The notes under the pieces are model-generated. The model was given only the letters and a program-made list of their open reading frames with translations, searched no databases and was not told where the DNA came from. A stretch of 8,089 nt of DNA from an uncultured Planctomycetaceae bacterium. Its GTDB lineage: Bacteria > Planctomycetota > Planctomycetia > Pirellulales > UBA1268. Position numbers and translations under genes: made by a program. The stretch is taken from positions 1-8,089 of the forward strand of contig CAJBSQ010000081.1 of NCBI GenBank assembly GCA_903958265.1, in the 5' to 3' direction. The stretch's first letter is position 1. Each line of letters starts with the position of its first letter. This document shows, piece after piece, positions 1 through 5,581 of this stretch.

Positions 1-2
1 AC

Positions 3-1073
3 TTCTATCGGCCGCTACGGGAGAAGTTTGGCGTGCTCATGGACGACGGCGAGCCCGCCGGGGGCCAGTGGAACTTCGACGCCGAGAACCGCGGCGCATT
101 TCCGAAGGAGGGGCCGGGCGTGCTGCCTCCGCCGGCTCGCTTCACCCCCGACGCGATCACCCGCGGCGTCATCGACCTGGTGAACACGCGGTTCGCCGGC
201 CATCCAGGCAGCCTTGCCGAGTTCGACTGGCCGGTGACGCCACTCGAAGCCCGCTCGGCGCTGGACGACTTTCTCGCCCACCGCCTCCCCTCGTTTGGCC
301 GCTACCAGGACGCCATCTGGACCGGTGAGCCCTGGCTCTACCACGCGCGGATCTCGCAGGCGCTCAACATGAAGCTGCTCGACCCCCGTGACGTCGTCGC
401 CGGCGCCGAGCGGGCCTGGCGAAAAGGGAAGGCGCCGCTCGAGGCCACGGAGGGTTTCATCCGGCAGGTGATCGGTTGGCGGGAGTACGTCCGCGGCATC
501 TACTGGCAGTTCATGCCGGAGTATGTCGACCGAAACGCCCTCGGGGCTGACCGACCCCTGCCCGGACTCTACTGGACCGGCGACACCGACATGAACTGCC
601 TCAGGGACGCCGTCGGCCAGACGCTCAAGCATGGCTATGCCCATCACATCCAGCGGCTGATGGTGACCGGCCTGTTCGCGCTCCTCTTCGGCGTGGAGCC
701 CCGGCAGGTGCACGAGTGGTACCTCGCGGTCTACGTCGACGCTGTCGAGTGGGTGGAGCTGCCCAACACGCTCGGCATGAGCCAGTTTGCCGACGGCGGC
801 GTGATGGCATCCAAGCCGTACTGCGCGACGGGTGCCTATCTCGACCGGATGAGCAATGCCTGCAAGGGCTGCCGCTACGATCCCAAGAAAGCCACGGGCC
901 CCGAGGCCTGCCCGTTCACCACGCTCTACTGGGATTTTCTTGCCCGGCACGAAAAACTGCTGGCCCGCAATCAGCGGATGACGATGCAGCTCAAGAATGT
1001 CTCCCGCAAGCCCGCCGCCGACCTGCGGGCGATTCGCCGTCAGGCCGACGAGTTCCGCGGGCAGATGTCGTAG
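3..1073 (+). CDS. Prokaryotic (6-4) photolyase / Fe-S cryptochrome (FeS-BCP, PhrB-like), 5'-truncated
   Basis: This is a light-driven flavoprotein that repairs UV photoproducts in DNA. The frame is open from the left edge (FYR...EKFGVLMDDG...GGQWNFDAENR, typical of the family), so the GTG at 33 is internal and not the start. Counting from that GTG, Cys189, Cys277, Cys280 and Cys293 have spacings of 88, 3 and 13. As I recall them, these match the [4Fe-4S] ligands of Agrobacterium PhrB (C350, C438, C441, C454). With the same offset of 161, His204-His205 (YAHHIQRLM) fall on its active-site histidines, and Trp181, Trp229 and Tyr230 on its electron-transfer residues. The C-terminus also agrees with a total of about 507 residues, so roughly 150 N-terminal residues (the Rossmann antenna domain) lie outside the window. 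The FAD and Fe-S parts look intact. The gene ends in TAG, 40 bp from a convergent gene. Family call is very secure; lesion specificity is inferred. Confidence 0.95.
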   Translation, partial: FYRPLREKFGVLMDDGEPAGGQWNFDAENRGAFPKEGPGVLPPPARFTPDAITRGVIDLVNTRFAGHPGSLAEFDWPVTPLEARSALDDFLAHRLPSFGRYQDAIWTGEPWLYHARISQALNMKLLDPRDVVAGAERAWRKGKAPLEATEGFIRQVIGWREYVRGIYWQFMPEYVDRNALGADRPLPGLYWTGDTDMNCLRDAVGQTLKHGYAHHIQRLMVTGLFALLFGVEPRQVHEWYLAVYVDAVEWVELPNTLGMSQFADGGVMASKPYCATGAYLDRMSNACKGCRYDPKKATGPEACPFTTLYWDFLARHEKLLARNQRMTMQLKNVSRKPAADLRAIRRQADEFRGQMS

Positions 1074-1113
1074 TGCTGGCCTGTCGATCGCGACGCCGAG
1101 GATCCGCCCGCGA

Positions 1114-1701
1114 TCACTGCGGCTGCGGCGTGGGAAGCAACTCGATCGGTGGGTGCGTGACGGGCGGGCCGGCGGGTTTGCGGGTGGCGGCAGCCGCGGC
1201 CGGTTCCTCGGCGGCAGCCAGCACGCTGCGGGTCCCGTCCGGGGAGACGTCGGCTGACGGGGCGATGAGGGGTGATCCATCACGCGCTGCCCGTGCCGCG
1301 GTCGCCGCGGCAGCCGGCGGTGTGGCGGGCGGAGCCACCACCGCGGAAGGCCCCGGGGCACGAGTCGTCCCAGCCGCCGCCATCGAGGCACGAGGCAGCG
1401 GAGGGCCCGCAAGCGATGAACCCGTGGCGGGGGCGGTCAGCGGCACGCCGGCGCGAGCCATCCGCCGCACGGTCGCCGGCCGCGGGGGCGGCGGCACTGG
1501 CACCAGCGGCGCGATCTCTGCCACGCGGGCCGAGGCCCGTGCGGCCCGGGCCTCGGCGATCGACTGCCGAGCGTAGGCCCGCTCGGCCATCCGCTCCGCG
1601 AGTCGCTCGGAACGTGGTGGGCGGGCCGAGATCATTTCTGTGGACAGCGTCAGGTTGGCCGCGACGGCGAGCCAGACAACCGGCCGAAGAACCAGCTTCA
1701 T
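1114..1701 (-). CDS. Small Ala/Pro-rich, probably exported protein of unknown function
   Basis: I do not recognise this 195-residue protein. It begins with a plausible Sec signal peptide: MKLVLR, a hydrophobic stretch at about residues 7-19, and possible cleavage after Ala26. Residues 31-62 form an Arg/Glu/Ala-rich segment (ERLAERMAERAYARQ and similar) likely to be helical, perhaps a coiled coil. The rest is low complexity, rich in Ala, Pro, Arg and Thr, with a proline run near 68-75 and a proline-rich end. A GAGG lies 9 nt before the ATG. Codon third positions are mostly G or C, as in the neighbouring genes, and the antisense frames give only Arg-rich shadow sequence. It is divergent from cysD and convergent with the photolyase gene. 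A structural or scaffold role in the cell envelope is possible but is only a guess. It could still be a chance open frame in GC-rich DNA. Confidence 0.6.
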   Translation of the reverse strand: MKLVLRPVVWLAVAANLTLSTEMISARPPRSERLAERMAERAYARQSIAEARAARASARVAEIAPLVPVPPPPRPATVRRMARAGVPLTAPATGSSLAGPPLPRASMAAAGTTRAPGPSAVVAPPATPPAAAATAARAARDGSPLIAPSADVSPDGTRSVLAAAEEPAAAAATRKPAGPPVTHPPIELLPTPQPQ

Positions 1702-1814
1702 CGTGGGGATCCTCGCAGGGACGGCAGGGCGGGAGTGAGCATCGAGGCTCGCATTGTCGCCGAGCGAGTATTGTGCCTAAAGTGTGGGACAAACCGCAAC
1801 CTTTCGGGACGTCA
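1702..1814. promoter_or_regulatory. Divergent intergenic region between the exported-protein gene and cysD
   Basis: These 113 bp must carry the promoters of both divergent genes unless cysD is read from elsewhere. An imperfect dyad, TTGTGCC (1771-1777), 8 nt, then GGGACAA (1786-1792), has 6 of 7 arm positions complementary and ends 22 nt before the cysD ATG, which is a plausible operator position. On the minus strand, TTGCGG (1799-1794) and CACAAT (1775-1770), 18 nt apart, form a weak sigma-70-like pair for the exported-protein gene and overlap the dyad. No convincing plus-strand promoter boxes were found. GGGA at 1806-1809, 5 nt before the cysD ATG, is a weak ribosome site. Confidence 0.35.
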
Positions 1815-2726
1815 ATGACCTCCTACAACCTCACCCATCTCCGCCAGCTCGAAGCCGAGAGCATCCACATCATTCGCGAAGTGGCGGCCGAGTTCGAGAA
1901 TCCGGTGATGCTCTACTCGATCGGCAAGGACTCGGCGGTCATGGTCCGCCTGGCCGAGAAGGCATTCTTTCCGGCGAAGCCCCCGTTCCCGCTGATGCAC
2001 ATCGACACGACCTGGAAGTTTCAGGAGATGTACCGGCTCCGCGACGAGTACGTCGCCAAGGAACTCGGCTTCCGACTGCTGGTGCACGTCAACGAGGAGG
2101 GCCGGGCGCAGGGAGTCAACCCGATCACGCACGGCAGCAAGGTGCACACCGACGTGATGAAGACGCAGGCCCTCCGGCAGGCGCTCGACAAGCACAAGTT
2201 CGATGCCGCCTTCGGCGGAGCCCGTCGCGACGAGGAGAAATCCAGGGCCAAGGAGCGGGTGTTTTCGTTCCGTGACGAGTTTCATCGCTGGGATCCGAAG
2301 AACCAGCGGCCGGAACTCTGGAGCCTCTACAACACGAAGGTCAGGAAGGGGGAGAGCATCCGCGTGTTTCCGCTCTCCAACTGGACCGAACTTGATGTCT
2401 GGCAGTACATCCATCTGGAGAACATCCCGATCGTGCCGCTCTACTTCGCGAAGGAGCGGCCGATCGTCTGGCGGGACGGCGTGATGATCATGGTCGACGA
2501 CGACCGGCTGCCGCTGAAGCCCGGCGAAACCCCCGAACTCCGCCGCGTGCGGTTTCGCACGCTTGGCTGCTACCCGCTCTCCGGGGCCGTCGATTCCAAC
2601 GCCACCACCCTCCCCGAGATCATCCAGGAGATGCTGCTGACCACGTTCTCCGAGCGGCAGGGCCGCCTGATCGATTCCGACGAGGCGGGCAGCATGGAGA
2701 AGAAGAAGAAGGAGGGGTACTTCTGA
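1815..2726 (+). CDS. cysD: Sulfate adenylyltransferase subunit 2 (ATP sulfurylase small subunit)
   Basis: CysD makes adenosine 5'-phosphosulfate (APS) from ATP and sulfate, together with the GTPase CysN, in the cytoplasm. The 303-residue protein follows E. coli CysD (302 aa) almost throughout. It starts MTSYNLTHLRQLEAESIHII, has the PP-loop ATP site SIGKDS at residues 35-40, the strongly conserved GGARRDEEKSRAKER at 134-148, then HRWDPKNQRPELW, SIRVFPLSNWTE, RFRTLGCYPLSGAV, and the C-terminal ERQGR...GSMEKKKKEGYF. The ATG at 1815 was chosen because the homology begins there. The frame stays open upstream to 1272, but that extension is Arg/Pro-rich and lies antisense to the exported-protein gene. 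No residue known to be important looks lost. The partner cysNC lies 283 bp downstream, an unusually wide gap for a cysD-cysN pair. Confidence 0.98.
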   Translation: MTSYNLTHLRQLEAESIHIIREVAAEFENPVMLYSIGKDSAVMVRLAEKAFFPAKPPFPLMHIDTTWKFQEMYRLRDEYVAKELGFRLLVHVNEEGRAQGVNPITHGSKVHTDVMKTQALRQALDKHKFDAAFGGARRDEEKSRAKERVFSFRDEFHRWDPKNQRPELWSLYNTKVRKGESIRVFPLSNWTELDVWQYIHLENIPIVPLYFAKERPIVWRDGVMIMVDDDRLPLKPGETPELRRVRFRTLGCYPLSGAVDSNATTLPEIIQEMLLTTFSERQGRLIDSDEAGSMEKKKKEGYF

Positions 2727-2740
2727 GCCAAGCCCGCGTT

Positions 2741-2780
2741 GCAGCGGACCGCGGCCGAGCCCGCGGCCGCTGAACGCTGC
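2741..2780 (+). other. Two-part GC stem-loop just after cysD
   Basis: GCAGCG (2741-2746) pairs with CGCTGC (2775-2780), and GCGGCCG (2751-2757) pairs with CGGCCGC (2764-2770). The two stems are separated by a 4 x 4 internal loop, and the apical loop is AGCCCG. The structure begins 14 nt after the cysD stop codon. There is no T-run after it, so it is not a canonical intrinsic terminator. It could stabilise the cysD 3' end, mark a processing site, or cause partial termination before cysNC. Confidence 0.45.
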
Positions 2781-2838
2781 TTGCGGCGTGGAATGAATCA
2801 GGCTCAGGCGGGCAACCATCCCCGCTCGTGACCCACCT

Positions 2839-2956
2839 GGCTGCCGGCTGGGCGGAAGCACGACGAGCTTGGGAGATTTCGCCCGCCGGAGTTGAAACCC
2901 TGAGTCGACGCCGAGCGAAATATCCCCGCGAGGAGGCTTTCGCCCGGCCGGCAGCC
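2839..2956. repeat. 118-bp nested palindromic element between cysD and cysNC
   Basis: The left arm 2839-2859 (starts GGCTGCCGGC) pairs with the right arm 2936-2956 (ends GCCGGCAGCC) over all 21 positions: 19 Watson-Crick pairs and 2 G-U. Inside, GGGAGATTTCGC (2871-2882) faces GCGAAATATCCC (2915-2926) with one mismatch in 12. Inside that, CGG (2887-2889) pairs with CCG (2911-2913) and GTTGA (2891-2895) with TCGAC (2905-2909), leaving a 9-nt loop. A further outer helix, GCTCG (2824-2828) with CGAGC (2962-2966), is possible. The left and right TTTCGCCCG(G)CCGG motifs (2877, 2938) are near direct repeats. So much nested pairing is very unlikely by chance. It may be a dispersed palindromic (REP/MITE-like) repeat, or a structured mRNA leader controlling cysNC. 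No gene in or around it looks real. Confidence 0.8.
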
Positions 2957-2966
2957 CGACCCGAGC

Positions 2967-3009
2967 AAACGCCCACGCCACCACCCACCACACCGCGCCA
3001 CCACCACCC
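2967..3009 (+). other. C/A-rich, G-poor leader abutting the cysNC start
   Basis: This stretch is almost all C and A, with only four G in 43 bases, and it runs straight into the cysNC ATG. It has no Shine-Dalgarno sequence. The nearest AGGAGG (2931-2936) is 73 nt upstream of the ATG and has no start codon after it. CCACCACCCACC (2978-2989) and CCACCACCACCC (2998-3009) give the opposite (template) strand two runs of four GG tracts. An unstructured mRNA leader that lets ribosomes load without an SD is a reasonable reading. Confidence 0.5.
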
Positions 3010-4935
3010 ATGTCACACCAATCAGCACTGATCGCCACGAACATCGATGAGTACCTTGCTCAGCACGAGCGGAAGGAACTGCTCCGCTTCATCACCTGCG
3101 GGAGCGTCGACGACGGGAAGAGCACGCTCATCGGTCGGCTGTTCTACGAGTCGAAGATGATCTACGAGGATCAGCTCGCCGCGATCAAGAAAGACACCGG
3201 CCGATACGGCACGACCGGCGAGGAGTTCGATCTCGCGCTGTTCACCGATGGCCTCGAGGACGAGCGGCAGCAGGGGATCACGATCGACGTCGCCTACCGC
3301 TACTTCTCGACCGATAAGCGGAAGTTCATCATCGCCGATACCCCTGGCCATGAGCAGTACACGCGGAACATGGCCACGGGGGCCTCGACGGCCGACCTCG
3401 CCATCATCCTCATCGACGCCCGGCACGGCGTGCTCACGCAGACGAAGCGGCACTCCTTCATCGTGTCGCTGCTCGGCATCAAACACATCGTGGTCGCCAT
3501 CAACAAGATGGACATCGTGGGGTACGACCAGGCGGTGTTCGAGCGGATCAAGGGAGACTACGTCGACTTCGCAAGCCGGCTCGAACTGCCCGATGTCCAC
3601 TTCATGCCGATCTCCGCGCTCAAGGGAGACAACGTCGTCGCCCCCAGCCCCGCCATGCCGTGGTACACCGGTGCGCCCCTGATGCCGCTGCTGGAGACGG
3701 TCTACATCGGTTCCGACAGGAATCTCGAGGACTTCCGGTTTCCGGTGCAGTTGGTGCTCCGGCCGAACCTCGATTTCCGGGGATTCGCCGGCACGATCGC
3801 CTCCGGCATCATCCGCACCGGAGACGAGGTTCTCTCGCTGCCGTCGCGGAAGAAAAGCCGCGTGAAGAGCATCGTCACCTTCGACGGTGAGCTGGAGGAG
3901 GCATTCGCGCCACAGTCGGTCACCCTCACGCTCGAGGACGAGATCGATTGCAGTCGTGGTGACATGCTCGTGCGGCCCGGCAATGTGCCGAAGGTCGATC
4001 ACAGGTTCGAGGCGACGATCGTGTGGATGAGTGAGGAGGCCCTGGTTCCCGGAAAGCAGTATCTCTTCAAGCAGACGAGCAAGCTGGTGCCGGGGGCGGT
4101 GACGAGCCTCCGCTACCGGGTCGACGTCAACACGCTCCACCGGCAGCCAGCCCCCACGCTGGCGCTCAATGAGATCGGCCGTTGCGGGATCACGCTGACG
4201 AGCCCCATCGCCTACGACGCCTACCGCAAGAACCGCACGACTGGCGGGTTCATCATGATCGACCGGCTCACCAACGCCACGGTCGGGGCCGGGATGATCC
4301 TCGACCGCGAGGCCGACGACGAGTCACAGGTGGAATGGGGCGGTGCCGAGACCGTGGCCGATCAGGCGAGCGGCGTGACTGCTGTCGAGCGGGAGGCACG
4401 GTTTGGCCAGCAGCCAGCCACGGTGCTGCTCACGGGCCTGACGGGAGCCGGCAAGACGACGATCGCCCGGGCGGTCGAGCGGCGGCTGTTCGACTCGGGG
4501 AGGGCGGTCGTCGTGCTCGACGGCACGGCGATGCGGCAGGGAATCAGCAAGGACCTCGGCTTCTCAGCCCGGGAGCGGAGCGAGAATCTCCGCCGCTCGG
4601 TCGAGGTGGCCCATCTCTTCAACGGCGCCGGAATCATCTGCCTGGCGGCCTTCGTGGCGCCCGACGAGGACGTGCGGCGGAAGGCGGCCGAGCGGATCGG
4701 CCGGGAGCGATTCCTCGTGGTGCACCTCTCGGCGCCGGTCGAGGTCTGCCGCGGGCGAGATACCGACGGTCACTATGCCCAGGCCGATGCAGGGGTGATC
4801 GCCAACTTTCCCGGAGTCTCGGCGGAGTATGAGCAGCCGACGAATCCGGATCTCGTGCTACCGACGCACGAGTGGCCGGTGGCGAAGTGCGTCGACGCGG
4901 TGCTCGCACTGCTGGGATCCCGCGGGATCGTCTGA
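3010..4935 (+). CDS. cysNC: CysN-CysC fusion: sulfate adenylyltransferase GTPase subunit plus adenylylsulfate kinase
   Basis: This is a 641-residue two-enzyme fusion. Residues 1 to about 450 are CysN, the EF-Tu-like GTPase that drives APS formation with CysD. It has the P-loop GSVDDGKST at 31-39, the switch region GITIDVAYRYF, DTPGH at 110-114 and NKMD at 165-168, followed by two beta-barrel domains ending near FIMIDRLTNATVGAGM. After a linker comes CysC, APS kinase, which turns APS into PAPS: Walker A GLTGAGKTT at 476-484, then LGFSARERSENLRRSVEVA, and EVCRGRDTDGHY. The usual DGDN or DGQN motif with a following Arg reads DGTAMR (504-509), so its Asn is lost while the first Asp and the Arg remain. 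The start ATG gives the expected N-terminus before the P-loop but has no Shine-Dalgarno. The 3' end is overlapped for 163 bp by the convergent DUF983 frame. Likely cotranscribed with cysD, with the palindromic element between them. Confidence 0.97.
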   Translation: MSHQSALIATNIDEYLAQHERKELLRFITCGSVDDGKSTLIGRLFYESKMIYEDQLAAIKKDTGRYGTTGEEFDLALFTDGLEDERQQGITIDVAYRYFSTDKRKFIIADTPGHEQYTRNMATGASTADLAIILIDARHGVLTQTKRHSFIVSLLGIKHIVVAINKMDIVGYDQAVFERIKGDYVDFASRLELPDVHFMPISALKGDNVVAPSPAMPWYTGAPLMPLLETVYIGSDRNLEDFRFPVQLVLRPNLDFRGFAGTIASGIIRTGDEVLSLPSRKKSRVKSIVTFDGELEEAFAPQSVTLTLEDEIDCSRGDMLVRPGNVPKVDHRFEATIVWMSEEALVPGKQYLFKQTSKLVPGAVTSLRYRVDVNTLHRQPAPTLALNEIGRCGITLTSPIAYDAYRKNRTTGGFIMIDRLTNATVGAGMILDREADDESQVEWGGAETVADQASGVTAVEREARFGQQPATVLLTGLTGAGKTTIARAVERRLFDSGRAVVVLDGTAMRQGISKDLGFSARERSENLRRSVEVAHLFNGAGIICLAAFVAPDEDVRRKAAERIGRERFLVVHLSAPVEVCRGRDTDGHYAQADAGVIANFPGVSAEYEQPTNPDLVLPTHEWPVAKCVDAVLALLGSRGIV

Positions 4936-5513
4936 GCGGACAGCCCCGAGCACGAGGTAGACGCGGCGAGGAACCGTGGGTCGAGCCGTTCGATCGAGTC
5001 CACCGTGGGCATCGTTTCTGCCGCTTCGGCGTTGACGGCAAATAGGATCGTCACCACCGCCATGCCCAGGCCGAAGAGCAGGATCAGCGCCAGCCCCACG
5101 CCCATGGCGCAGCCCGCCCGGGCGTCGTCACCGGCCAGGTCCTGCGCACTGGCGGAGGGGTCGCCGTCGACCGCCTGCTGATGGTTTACGGTGCCGTCGA
5201 GGGCGAGCAGTAGGCTCCGGGCCCAGCGGAAGAACGCGACGGGAAAAAGGACCGCCGCGGCGAGGCAGGCGGTGAGCGCCGCCTCGTGCGACCAGCCGAG
5301 AGCCAGCACCAGCAGGGCATAGAGGCCGCCAGTGAGAATCACGGTGGCGGCGTAGTTGATGTAGATCGAGCCGAGGTAGAAACCCTGCTCCCGCATGAAG
5401 CTCGCGCCGCAGGCCGCGCAGGCGTCGTTCATGCGAAACAAGCCGCTGAACAGGCGGCCCACGCCGCACCGGGGGCAGCGGAGGCGAAGGCCGCGAACGA
5501 GCGTGGGATTCAT
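4773..5513 (-). CDS. DUF983 zinc-ribbon membrane protein with an extended C-terminus
   Basis: The N-terminus carries two CxxC pairs (Cys13/Cys16 in RCPRCGVGRLF and Cys32/Cys35 in ACAACG), which would bind zinc. They are followed by GFYLGSIYINYA and two membrane segments (about 50-72 and 78-95) ending in FFRWARSLLLALD, the hallmarks of DUF983. The family's function is unknown. Family members I know are much shorter than these 246 residues. Here a linker and a third hydrophobic segment (about 137-160) follow, then a Ser-rich tail. Residues 193-246 are read antisense to the APS-kinase end of cysNC. That tail looks unselected, so the natural stop may have been lost or a frameshift may be present. 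AGGAG lies 5 nt before the ATG. It is the last gene of the minus-strand cluster, 68 bp after the methyltransferase. The N-terminal call is firm; the C-terminal boundary is doubtful. Confidence 0.85.
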   Translation of the reverse strand: MNPTLVRGLRLRCPRCGVGRLFSGLFRMNDACAACGASFMREQGFYLGSIYINYAATVILTGGLYALLVLALGWSHEAALTACLAAAVLFPVAFFRWARSLLLALDGTVNHQQAVDGDPSASAQDLAGDDARAGCAMGVGLALILLFGLGMAVVTILFAVNAEAAETMPTVDSIERLDPRFLAASTSCSGLSAQTIPRDPSSASTASTHFATGHSCVGSTRSGFVGCSYSAETPGKLAITPASAWA

Positions 5514-5518
5514 GGAGG

Positions 5519-5523
5519 CTCCT
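5519..5523 (-). promoter_or_regulatory. Ribosome binding site of the DUF983 gene
   Basis: AGGAG on the minus strand, 5 nt before the ATG, fixes the start at 5513. Just upstream (5529-5548) the mRNA can form a small hairpin: TGT/ACA and CGTC/GACG stems around a 4-nt loop, with a 2-nt bulge. The hairpin may affect initiation or separate this gene from the methyltransferase message. Confidence 0.65.
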
Positions 5524-5581
5524 GCGGGTGTCGCGTCGGGCGACGACAGCCCTCAGGATACCGCGGCTCGAACCCGGCGGC

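Noticed and set aside
1074..1113. Small hairpin GTCG-ATCG-CGAC as terminator between the convergent photolyase and exported-protein genes
   Set aside because: Only 4 bp with no T-run on either strand; too weak to call.
1272..1814. In-frame upstream extension of cysD
   Set aside because: It is open only because of the GC-rich sequence antisense to the exported-protein gene. It is Arg/Pro-rich, and CysD homology begins exactly at 1815.
2828..3031. Short plus-strand GTG frame overlapping the cysNC start (67 codons)
   Set aside because: It runs through the palindrome and the C/A tract, giving low-complexity Thr/Pro/His sequence, and has no ribosome site. A leader peptide cannot be excluded but is not supported.
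1812..3044. Long minus-strand frame opposite cysD
   Set aside because: Antisense shadow of cysD with no family features; it also crosses the non-coding palindrome.
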